From assembly GCA_028065725.1 (NCBI GenBank), contig JAPTVL010000468.1, positions 1 through 64,000 of the forward strand: DNA of 64,000 bases. Direction: 5' to 3'. This document shows positions 35,344 through 42,498 of this stretch, piece by piece. Both the position numbers and the translations under genes were made by a program. Position 1 is the stretch's first letter; each line of letters starts with the position of its first letter. The notes under the pieces are model-generated. The model searched no databases. It was not told the DNA's origin and worked only from the letters and a program-made list of their open reading frames with translations. Source of the DNA: Betaproteobacteria bacterium. GTDB taxonomy: Bacteria; Pseudomonadota; Gammaproteobacteria; Burkholderiales; Rhodocyclaceae.

Positions 35344-36546
35344 TTGAACCCTGAAACTCGCGGACTCGGACTGACCCCGGCCACGGCAAGCGACTATCGG
35401 GAACTGGCGCGGCGGCGCCTGCCGCGCCATCTGTTCGATTATCTCGATGGTGCCGCCTACGACGAGGTAACGGCAGCCGCAAACCGGCAAGCTTTCGCAC
35501 GCCTGCGCCTGCGCCAGCGCGTCATGCGCGACGTCTCCCGGCTCACCCTGTCGACCCGCGTGCTGGGCCAGGAGCTCGCCCTGCCGCTGGTGCTGGCCCC
35601 GCTCGGCATTGCCGGCGTCATGGCGCGACGCGCCGAAGTGCAGGCCGTACGCGCCGCCGAGCAGGCCGGCGTGCCGTTCTGCGAATCGACCGTGTCGATC
35701 TGTTCGATCGAGGAGGTGCGCGCCGCCACCGCGGCGCCCTTCTGGTACCAGCTCTACGTCATGCGCGACCGCGGCTACGCCCGGGATCTGCTGGCGCGGG
35801 CATCGGCTGCCGGCTGCCCGGTGCTGGTGCTGACGGTGGATCTCGCCGTGATGGGGGCGCGCTACCGCGATGTGCGCAACGGCATGGGCGGCGCGCTGTC
35901 GCTCGGCGGCAAACTGACCAAGGCCTGGGACCTGCTCTCGCATCCGCGCTGGCTGCTCGACGTCGGCATCCGCGGCAAGCCGCTGACCTTCGGCAACCTG
36001 ACGGCGGCCGTGCCCGATGCCAGCAGCCTGCCGCAGTTCAAGGCCTGGGTGGATAGCCAGTTCGATCCGCGCGTGACCTGGCAGGATCTGGCCTGGGTGC
36101 GCGAAAACTGGCCGGGCAAGATCCTGCTCAAGGGTGTGCTCGACGTCGAGGATGCGCGTCTGGCCGCGTCGGCCGGCGCCGACGGCATCGTCGTCTCCAA
36201 TCACGGCGGGCGGCAACTGGACAGCGTCGCTGCCAGCGCCGACGCCTTGCCCCGAATTGTCGACGCGGTCGGCGACAAGCTTGAAGTCCTGATGGACGGC
36301 GGCGTCAGGAACGGACTGGATGTAGTCAAGGCAATGGCGCTGGGCGCCAGGGCCTGCATGCTCGGTCGGGCCTGGGGCTATGCCGTCGCCGCCGGCGGCG
36401 AAGCCGGGGTCGCCCACATGCTGGCGACCATGCGCAGCGAAATCAGCGTGGCCCTGGCGCTGTGCGGTGTGACTGACATTGCTGCGCTCGGCCGTGAAGC
36501 CTTGCTCGACACCTGCCACGTAGCGGACCCGGAACGTCCGATCTGA
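35344..36546 (+). CDS. FMN-dependent alpha-hydroxy-acid oxidase/dehydrogenase
   Basis: 400 residues from a TTG start at 35344, with GGGAG six bases upstream, the best ribosome site available. The FMN-binding TIM barrel of the LldD, glycolate oxidase and mandelate dehydrogenase family is evident. RHLFDYLDGAAYDEVTAAAN starts the barrel, and the active-site segment IVVSNHGGRQLDS holds the catalytic His and substrate-binding Arg. LEVLMDGGVRNGLDVVKAMA and ACMLGRAWGYAVAAGGE bind FMN phosphate. The substrate is probably L-lactate or a related L-2-hydroxy acid. The loop region around 210-235 is polar, so membrane association as in LldD is uncertain. A REP-like element follows the stop. Confidence 0.88.
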   Translation: MNPETRGLGLTPATASDYRELARRRLPRHLFDYLDGAAYDEVTAAANRQAFARLRLRQRVMRDVSRLTLSTRVLGQELALPLVLAPLGIAGVMARRAEVQAVRAAEQAGVPFCESTVSICSIEEVRAATAAPFWYQLYVMRDRGYARDLLARASAAGCPVLVLTVDLAVMGARYRDVRNGMGGALSLGGKLTKAWDLLSHPRWLLDVGIRGKPLTFGNLTAAVPDASSLPQFKAWVDSQFDPRVTWQDLAWVRENWPGKILLKGVLDVEDARLAASAGADGIVVSNHGGRQLDSVAASADALPRIVDAVGDKLEVLMDGGVRNGLDVVKAMALGARACMLGRAWGYAVAAGGEAGVAHMLATMRSEISVALALCGVTDIAALGREALLDTCHVADPERPI

Positions 36547-36563
36547 GCGACTTCGCCCCCGCT

Positions 36564-36589
36564 TCGCCGTCGCGCCAGCGCCGACTCCT
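36564..36589 (+). repeat. REP-like 26-bp element, copy d
   Basis: A copy of the element starting 18 bases after the hydroxy-acid oxidase stop codon: core CGCGCCAGCGCCGACT. A short hairpin, CCGAC-TCCT-GTCGG, overlaps its end (36581-36594). Confidence 0.5.
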
Positions 36590-36654
36590 GTCGGTAGCCC
36601 GGCTTTGCCCTGAGGCCTGCGGCGCGCAGTCCGGCATTCGGAAAGAACAGCCGA

Positions 36655-36761
36655 CAAATATGGCAAATATATTACTATTGGCATATATTTAACATTATCC
36701 CAATGTGAAATAGGCGGAAGTTCGGGGTATCCCCGAACAACAAAGCCCGGGAAAGACTGAA
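36655..36761 (+). promoter_or_regulatory. AT-rich promoter region and hairpin leader of bacteriohemerythrin
   Basis: An AT-rich stretch (about 36655-36705) contains two similar blocks, TGGCAAATATATT and TTGGCATATATTT, which may be promoter or regulator sites. Downstream, GTTCGGGG-TAT-CCCCGAAC (36720-36738) is a perfect 8-bp hairpin within GGC...GCC. The coding start follows 23 bases later. The low GC stands out strongly here. Confidence 0.45.
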
Positions 36762-37238
36762 GTGAAGCAATTATTGAACTGGACTCCCGATTTGAGCATG
36801 GGCATCGAAATCATCGACGCCCAGCATCGGCGCATCGTCGAATACATCAACCTGCTGCACGAAGCGCGCATGCGGGGCGACAAGGATGCCATCGCCCGGG
36901 TCATCGAGGAACTGGTGGATTACACGCTGTCGCACTTCAGCGTCGAAGAAGCGCTGATGGAGCAGGCGCGCTATCCGTTTCTGGAACCCCACAAACGGGT
37001 GCATGAAGCCTTCGCCCGCCGCATCGGCGAATACCGGCAGCGCTTCAAACTGGATGAAGACACGGCAGTCGTCGCGACCGACTTGCAGAACACCCTGATT
37101 GTCTGGCTGATGGATCACATCAAGCGCGAGGACATGGATTACGGCCCGGCAGTGCGTGCCAGCCTCGGCGGGAACAATCTTACGCAAACCACGACAACGA
37201 AATCGGGTTGGCTGCGGCGGTTCTTCGGCGGCAAATAG
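36762..37238 (+). CDS. Bacteriohemerythrin
   Basis: 158 residues from a GTG start. The di-iron binding residues of the hemerythrin fold are all visible: WTPDLSMGIEIIDAQHRRIVE, LSHFSVEEALMEQARYP, HKRVHEAF and WLMDHIKREDMDYG. It binds O2 (or NO) reversibly and may deliver or sense oxygen in microaerobic conditions. The C-terminal ~25 residues are a basic extension ending SGWLRRFFGGK. It is monocistronic: the next gene is on the other strand. The leader contains a stable hairpin that may affect mRNA stability or translation. Confidence 0.94.
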   Translation: MKQLLNWTPDLSMGIEIIDAQHRRIVEYINLLHEARMRGDKDAIARVIEELVDYTLSHFSVEEALMEQARYPFLEPHKRVHEAFARRIGEYRQRFKLDEDTAVVATDLQNTLIVWLMDHIKREDMDYGPAVRASLGGNNLTQTTTTKSGWLRRFFGGK

Positions 37239-37327
37239 CCGGTCTGTTACCCAACCTCCGCAGGGTTGTCCGGCTGCCAGCAAAACCGGACTTCCGCAAA
37301 TGCCGCTGGGCCAGTGCTGAGCGCGGA

Positions 37328-37840
37328 CTACTTGCGGCTGCGCACCGCCGCCAGGATGCCCTGCATCAGTGCCAGCGGCGTCGGCGGACAGCCGGAAATC
37401 CGCAGGTCGACGCCGATCACGTTCTCGATCGCACCGCAGCTCGCATAGCTCTCGCCGAACACGCCGCCGTTGCAGCCGCAGTCGCCCACCGCCACCACCA
37501 GCTTGGGATCGGGCGTGCAGTCATAGGCGATGCGCAGCGCGTTCTCCATGTTCTTGGTCACCGGCCCGGTGACCAGCAGCATGTCGGCGTGGCGCGGGCT
37601 GGCGACGAACTTGATGCCGCGCCCTTCGAGGTTGTAGTAGGGATTGTTGAGCGCGTGGATTTCCAGTTCGCAGCCGTTGCATGAACCGGCATCGACTTCG
37701 CGGATGGTCAGCGCACGGCCCAGCACGCGCAGTATCTCGTCGTGCAGCCGGTCGATCTCGCGCTGCGGCCCGCCCTCGGCGTCGGGCATCGGCTCGGTCA
37801 GGACGCCGGTACGGAAGATATGCCTGAGCAAGGGAATCAC
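37328..37840 (-). CDS. Hydrogenase-4/NuoB-like small subunit (HyfI-like)
   Basis: 170 residues from a GTG start that overlaps the stop of the large-subunit gene (GTGA). It belongs to the NuoB/HycG/HyfI family. The four cysteines of the 4Fe-4S cluster are present: Cys54 and Cys57 in GSCNGCELE, Cys121 in VGDCGCNG, and Cys151 in ISGCPPTP. This subunit therefore should carry electrons like the N2 cluster of complex I. It ends the six-gene operon. Its partner has lost the NiFe site, so the electron acceptor of the cluster is unclear. Confidence 0.92.
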   Translation of the reverse strand: MIPLLRHIFRTGVLTEPMPDAEGGPQREIDRLHDEILRVLGRALTIREVDAGSCNGCELEIHALNNPYYNLEGRGIKFVASPRHADMLLVTGPVTKNMENALRIAYDCTPDPKLVVAVGDCGCNGGVFGESYASCGAIENVIGVDLRISGCPPTPLALMQGILAAVRSRK

Positions 37841-39417
37841 AGATCGGCCCCGCTGTAGGAAAGATTGAAGGACTTGTTGATCAGCGGAAAATCGGGAACG
37901 ATGTCCTTCATCACCGCGTGTTCCAGCGCCGGCCAGGCCTGCCACGAAGGATCGTGCGGATGCACGCGGGCCAGTCTGCCGTCGGCCCCGAACTCGACAC
38001 CGACCAGCACCTCGCCGCGCCAGCCTTCGACCACGCCCACGCCGCCGGCGCCGGGTACGGGAACAATTTCAATCCGCGTTGCGCCGGCGACCATACCCGC
38101 GGCGATCATGCGCAGCAGGCGCAGCGACTCGAAAACTTCGTCGAAGCGCACCGCCACGCGCGCGGCGACATCGCCGCGCTCGTCGGTGGCCGGACGCACG
38201 CCCAGCGCGGCGTAGGGCGGCGGCGGCGTATAGTCCTGACGATGGGTGCGCCCGTCGAGCAGCATGCCGCTGGCGCGGGCGGCCATGCCGGACAAGGACA
38301 GTTCGCGCGCCAGCGCCGCATCGATGGCGCCGGTGGTGACGAAGCGATCCTGCAGCCCGGGGTGCTCGTCGTAAATTGCGCGCAACTTCCTCACCGAAGC
38401 TTCGATGACAGCGCACTGCTCGCCGATGGCGGCCAACGCCGCCGCATCGAGGTCAATGGCGACGCCGCCGGGAACGATGCGATCCATCATGAAGCGATGC
38501 CCGAAAATCTGCGCGTTAAGGCGCAGCCAGTCTTCCTTGAGGCGCAGGAACTGGGTCAGGCCGAAAGCAAAGGCGGCATCGTTGCCCAGCGCGCCCAGAT
38601 CTCCCAGATGATTGGCGATCCGCTCGCGCTCCAGCATCAGCGCGCGCAGCAAGAGTGCCCGCGACGGCACTTCGACGCCGCAGGCGGCCTCGACCGCATC
38701 GGCATAGGCCCAGGCGTAAGCGCAGGTGGAATCGCCGGACACGCGGCCGACCAGCTTGGCGCCGTGCGCCATGTCGGCGCCGACGAACAACTTTTCGACG
38801 CCCTTGTGCTGGTAGCCCAGCCGCTGCTCCAGGCGCAGGACGCGCTCGCCGACCACGGAAAAGCGGAAATGGCCGGGCTCGATGATGCCGGCGTGTATGG
38901 GACCGACCGGAATTTCGTGCGCGCCCTCGCCGCCGACCTGGACGAAGTCGTAATCGCTGGGACGATTCTCGAAGCCGGCGCCCATGCCGACTTCATGCAC
39001 CGCGTCGTGGCGCAGCGGATACCAGTCCGCCGGCCAGGCGCCGTGGCGCAGCCAGGGGCGCTGGTCGCTACCGTCGCTGGCAATGCCGACCAGGTCGCGC
39101 ACGGCGCGCTGCATGCGGTTGGCGGCGGGGAAAATGCCGGACAGGTCCGGATAGACCGGGCACTCGTCGCCGCTGGCCGCCAGGTCGAGGCTGAGCCAGA
39201 GCCAGCCTTCGTCGAGGGCAAACACGCAATGCAGGCGGTAAACGCCATCGCGCAACCTGTCGTCGCTGCCCCACAGCGCGGCCAGGCGGCCCTGGTGGCG
39301 ATGGACCGAAATCGCGAAGCGCAGCATGTCCTCGCCGTCGGCGGCGCGACCGCGCCACACTGGCGCGCCGATGCCGGGCTGACGGACAAATTCGATGGGT
39401 TCGGCGTGAAAGATCAT
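37837..39417 (-). CDS. Hydrogenase-4-like large subunit (HyfG/NuoCD-like) lacking NiFe ligands
   Basis: 526 residues: an N-terminal NuoC-like domain (about 1-150) fused to a NuoD-like domain, as in HycE/HyfG. Family motifs include HEIPVGPIHAGIIEPGHFRF, LGYQHKGVEKLF and ERERIANHLGDLGAL. In true group 4 hydrogenases the first CxxC follows the helix that precedes the active site; here that region reads RVSGDSTCAYA (Ser227 and Ser230 in place of the Cys pair). The C-terminus, DIVPDFPLINKSFNLSYSG, also has no CxxC. It cannot bind NiFe in the known way. The Ehr complexes of the literature show this pattern. Its stop overlaps the HyfI-like start. Confidence 0.9.
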   Translation of the reverse strand: MIFHAEPIEFVRQPGIGAPVWRGRAADGEDMLRFAISVHRHQGRLAALWGSDDRLRDGVYRLHCVFALDEGWLWLSLDLAASGDECPVYPDLSGIFPAANRMQRAVRDLVGIASDGSDQRPWLRHGAWPADWYPLRHDAVHEVGMGAGFENRPSDYDFVQVGGEGAHEIPVGPIHAGIIEPGHFRFSVVGERVLRLEQRLGYQHKGVEKLFVGADMAHGAKLVGRVSGDSTCAYAWAYADAVEAACGVEVPSRALLLRALMLERERIANHLGDLGALGNDAAFAFGLTQFLRLKEDWLRLNAQIFGHRFMMDRIVPGGVAIDLDAAALAAIGEQCAVIEASVRKLRAIYDEHPGLQDRFVTTGAIDAALARELSLSGMAARASGMLLDGRTHRQDYTPPPPYAALGVRPATDERGDVAARVAVRFDEVFESLRLLRMIAAGMVAGATRIEIVPVPGAGGVGVVEGWRGEVLVGVEFGADGRLARVHPHDPSWQAWPALEHAVMKDIVPDFPLINKSFNLSYSGADL

Positions 39418-39419
39418 GA

Positions 39420-40871
39420 TCAGCCGAGCATGCGCGCGGCTTCATGGAACCAGCGCGTCAGATAGGGTGGAATGTAGAGCCCGAGCATCAGCACGATGCC
39501 CAGATGCAGGAACACCGGCGTGATGGCGGGCGCGTGCGGCAGGCGGCGCGCCTCGGTCTCGCCGAAGACCATCGGCTGCACCTTGCCGAAGATCGCGGCA
39601 AACGCCACACCGAGCGCCAGCAGCAGGATCGGCGTGGCCCACGGAAAGTGCTTCATGGCATGGGTCAGGATCATGAACTCGCTGGCGAAGACGCCGAAGG
39701 GCGGCATGCCGAGAATGGCCAGGGTACCCAGCATCATGCCCCAGCCGATCAGCGGATTGATCTTGATCAGGCCGCGGATATCGGCCATCAGCTGGGTACC
39801 GGTCTTCTGCGTGGCATGGCCGACGGCGAAGAAGATCGCCGACTTGGTCAGCGAATGCATGGTCATGTGCAGCAGGCCGGCGAAATTGGCCACCGGCCCG
39901 CCCATGCCGAAGGCGAAGGTGATAAGGCCCATGTGCTCGATCGACGAGTAGGCGAACATGCGCTTGACATCCTTCTGCCGCGACAGGAAGAAGGCCGCGA
40001 CCAGCAGCGTGAACAGGCCGAAACCGATCATCAGCTTGCCGGCAAATTCCCCCGGAATGGCGCCGTCGGCCAATACCTTGCAGCGCAGGATGGCGTACAG
40101 GGCGACGTTGAGCAGCAGGCCGGAGAGCACCGCCGAGACCGGCGTCGGCCCCTCGGCATGGGCATCGGGCAGCCAGTTGTGCAGCGGCGCGAGGCCCACC
40201 TTGGTGCCATAGCCGACCAGCAGGAAAATGAAGGACAGGGCCATGATGTTCGGTTCGAGCTGGCCCTTGACGTCGATCAGGTGGGTCCACAGCAGCGCGT
40301 TGCCGGATTCGCCCAGCACACGCTCGGCGGCGAAGTAGAGCAGGATGGTGCCGAACAGCGCCTGGGCGATGCCGACGCCGCAGAGGATGAAATATTTCCA
40401 TGCTGCTTCGAGGCTGGCCGGCGTGCGGTAGAGCGAGACCAGCAGCACCGTGGTCAGCGTCGCGGCTTCCATCGCCACCCAGAGCAGACCGAGGTTGTTG
40501 GTGGTCAGCGCCGCCAGCATGGTGAACATGAACAGCTGATACATGCTCTTGTAGAGCCGCAGGCGCGGCGCACTGAGCTTGCCGTGCTCGCGCTCGTTCT
40601 TCATGTAGGGGCCGGAGAAGATGCTGGTGGTCAGCCCGACGAAAGCGGTCAGCGCGACGAAGAAGACATTCAGCGAATCGATGAAGAACTGTTCGCCAAA
40701 AGCGAAGCGGGGCCCGTTGGCGACGATCTCGACGGTCAGGCCGGCGGCGGCGGCGAAGGTGCCGAGGCTGGCGATGATGTTGAGGTTGGGCGCCCAGGCA
40801 CGTTCGCCGACCACGGTCAGCAGCGCACCGCTGACGAGAGGAATGACGAGCATCAAGACGAAGAAATCCAT
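39420..40871 (-). CDS. Proton-pumping antiporter-like subunit HyfF (NuoM/N-like)
   Basis: 483 residues from the ATG at 40871, five bases after the hyfE-like stop; an upstream in-frame extension to 41624 lies over that gene and is not used. About 14 transmembrane helices. Antiporter-type marks are GYGTKVGLAPLHNWLPDAHA with the conserved Lys and His, and the preceding GLLWVAMEAATLTTVLL with Glu in TM5. MKNEREHGKLSAPRLRLYK sits on an early loop. It probably conducts protons or sodium ions. It ends two bases before the large-subunit start region, so the genes are tightly packed. Confidence 0.9.
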   Translation of the reverse strand: MDFFVLMLVIPLVSGALLTVVGERAWAPNLNIIASLGTFAAAAGLTVEIVANGPRFAFGEQFFIDSLNVFFVALTAFVGLTTSIFSGPYMKNEREHGKLSAPRLRLYKSMYQLFMFTMLAALTTNNLGLLWVAMEAATLTTVLLVSLYRTPASLEAAWKYFILCGVGIAQALFGTILLYFAAERVLGESGNALLWTHLIDVKGQLEPNIMALSFIFLLVGYGTKVGLAPLHNWLPDAHAEGPTPVSAVLSGLLLNVALYAILRCKVLADGAIPGEFAGKLMIGFGLFTLLVAAFFLSRQKDVKRMFAYSSIEHMGLITFAFGMGGPVANFAGLLHMTMHSLTKSAIFFAVGHATQKTGTQLMADIRGLIKINPLIGWGMMLGTLAILGMPPFGVFASEFMILTHAMKHFPWATPILLLALGVAFAAIFGKVQPMVFGETEARRLPHAPAITPVFLHLGIVLMLGLYIPPYLTRWFHEAARMLG

Positions 40872-40876
40872 GGGCG

Positions 40877-41545
40877 TCAGTTGTCCTTCAGCCGTTCCAT
40901 GTGATGGATGTCGAGGCTGTCGAACTGGTCGCGGATCTGGAAGAAGAACACGCCGAGGATGATGACGCCGACCAGCACGTCGAGCGCGATGCCGAGTTCG
41001 ACCACCATCGGCATGCCGTAGGTGGCGCTGGTGGCGGCGAGAAACAGGCCGTTTTCCATCGACAGGAAGCCGACCACCTGGGTGATGGCCTTCTGCCGCG
41101 TGATCATCATCAGGAAGGCCAGCATCACCACCGCCAGGGCGATGCCGAGCGTGCCGCGGGTGATGGTGTGGGACAGTTCGGAGATCGGCAGCGCGACGTT
41201 GAAGGCGACCATGACCAGGACGATGCCGACCAGCATGGTGGTCGGGATGTTGATCAGCGCTTCGACTTCGCGCTTGACGTTGAGCTTGCGGATCAGGCGG
41301 TGCAGGATCCAGGGCAGCACCAGGGCCTTGAGCACCAGGGTCAGCCCCGCCGACCAGTAGAGGTGCGCCTGGCCGGTGCTCGCCGCCGCCACCAGCGTCG
41401 CCAGGCACAGGGTCAGACCCTGCAGGGCGAACAGGTTGACCAGGGCCGGCATGCGCCGCTGCGCCAACATGGCGAAGGCCAGCAGCAGGATCACCGCGGC
41501 GAACAGGTTGATCAGCTGGGCCGAAAAGGGAATCGCCGAATTCAT
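40877..41545 (-). CDS. Hydrogenase-4 component E-like (HyfE, NuoK/MrpC-like)
   Basis: 222 residues from the ATG at 41545, which overlaps the hyfC-like stop by four bases. Seven or so transmembrane helices. The C-terminal part MVVELGIALDVLVGVIILGVFF, split around ELGIALDVLVG, resembles NuoK/HyfE subunits, whose buried glutamates and aspartates line the ion path. Also visible is AITQVVGFLSMENGLFLAAT with Glu in the membrane. It connects the hydrophilic module with the antiporter-like subunits. Confidence 0.9.
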   Translation of the reverse strand: MNSAIPFSAQLINLFAAVILLLAFAMLAQRRMPALVNLFALQGLTLCLATLVAAASTGQAHLYWSAGLTLVLKALVLPWILHRLIRKLNVKREVEALINIPTTMLVGIVLVMVAFNVALPISELSHTITRGTLGIALAVVMLAFLMMITRQKAITQVVGFLSMENGLFLAATSATYGMPMVVELGIALDVLVGVIILGVFFFQIRDQFDSLDIHHMERLKDN

Positions 41546-42498
41546 ACCCTGCTTTCCAGCAGCATGCGCACCAGCAGGCCGAGCACCGCCAGCATGAAGG
41601 CGGTGCCGAGGAATTCCGGCGCACGGAAAATACGCATCTTGGCGTTGATGGTCTCTATGGTCGCAAGCAGAAAACCGCCGATGGCCAGTTTGACCAGCAG
41701 CAACGGAATCGCGGCCAGCAGAGCGAGAAAATTGTCGCCGGCGGCGATGCCCCAGGGGAAGAACAACGCCAGACCGAGGCAGGAATAGGCGTAGAGCTTG
41801 AGGCTGGCGGCCCACTCGATCAGCGCCAGATGACGGCCCGAATATTCGAGGATCATGGCTTCGTGGATCATGGTCAGTTCGAGGTGGGTGGCCGGGTTGT
41901 CCACCGGCACGCGGGCGTTCTCGGCGAAGGAGACGAAGGTGAAGGCAATCCCGGCGAAGGCCAGGCTGGGATAGATCACCAGGTCGCGATGCGCCAGTGT
42001 GTCGACGATGATCGGCAGCGAGGTCGATTGGGCGATCATGGCCAGCGTGAAAATCACCATCAGCAAGGCCGGCTCGGCGAGGAAGCCGACCAGCATTTCG
42101 CGCCGTCCGCCGAGGCTGCCGAAGGAGGTGCCGACGTCCATCGCCGCCAGCGAGATGAAAATGCGCGCCAGGCCGAACACGCCGACCAGCGCCAAAGCGT
42201 CGGCGGCGGGCGCCAGCGGCAGGTCGGTCGACAGGCTGGGAATGATGGCGCAGGCCAGCACCATGCAACCGAAGACGACGAAAGGCGCACTGCGGAACAG
42301 CGACGAAGCGCCATGCGCCAGCACCACGTCCTTGTGGAACAGCTTCTGCAGCTGGTAGTAGGGCAGCAGCAGTGGCGGCGCGGTACGGCTCTGGAACCAG
42401 GCGCGGCATTGCCCGACCCAGCCCGACAAGAGCGGCGCCAGCACCAATGCCAGCACGATGGCGAATGCCTGACCGAAGAGTCCGGAAATACTTATCAT
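41542..42498 (-). CDS. Membrane subunit HyfC/HycD-like (NuoH-like)
   Basis: 318 residues with eight or so transmembrane helices. The NuoH/HycD signature is clear: LLPYYQLQKLFHKDVV (a cytoplasmic loop), SLGGRREMLVGFLAEPALL, FVSFAENARVPVDNPATHLE and LTMIHEAMILEYSGRHLALIE. Conserved Glu and Arg on these loops form the quinone-like cavity roof in complex I. This subunit anchors the hydrophilic pair HyfG/HyfI-like to the membrane. Start overlaps the hyfB-like stop as ATGA. Confidence 0.93.
   Translation of the reverse strand: MISISGLFGQAFAIVLALVLAPLLSGWVGQCRAWFQSRTAPPLLLPYYQLQKLFHKDVVLAHGASSLFRSAPFVVFGCMVLACAIIPSLSTDLPLAPAADALALVGVFGLARIFISLAAMDVGTSFGSLGGRREMLVGFLAEPALLMVIFTLAMIAQSTSLPIIVDTLAHRDLVIYPSLAFAGIAFTFVSFAENARVPVDNPATHLELTMIHEAMILEYSGRHLALIEWAASLKLYAYSCLGLALFFPWGIAAGDNFLALLAAIPLLLVKLAIGGFLLATIETINAKMRIFRAPEFLGTAFMLAVLGLLVRMLLESRV

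Noticed and set aside
36655..36761. Sigma-54 promoter or cyclic-di-GMP riboswitch before bacteriohemerythrin
   Set aside because: TGGCA occurs but the -12 TTGC part is missing, and the leader lacks the conserved tetraloop and receptor segments of a GEMM riboswitch.
37837..39417. A working NiFe hydrogenase large subunit
   Set aside because: The cysteine pairs needed to bind NiFe are replaced or missing, and no maturation genes are nearby.
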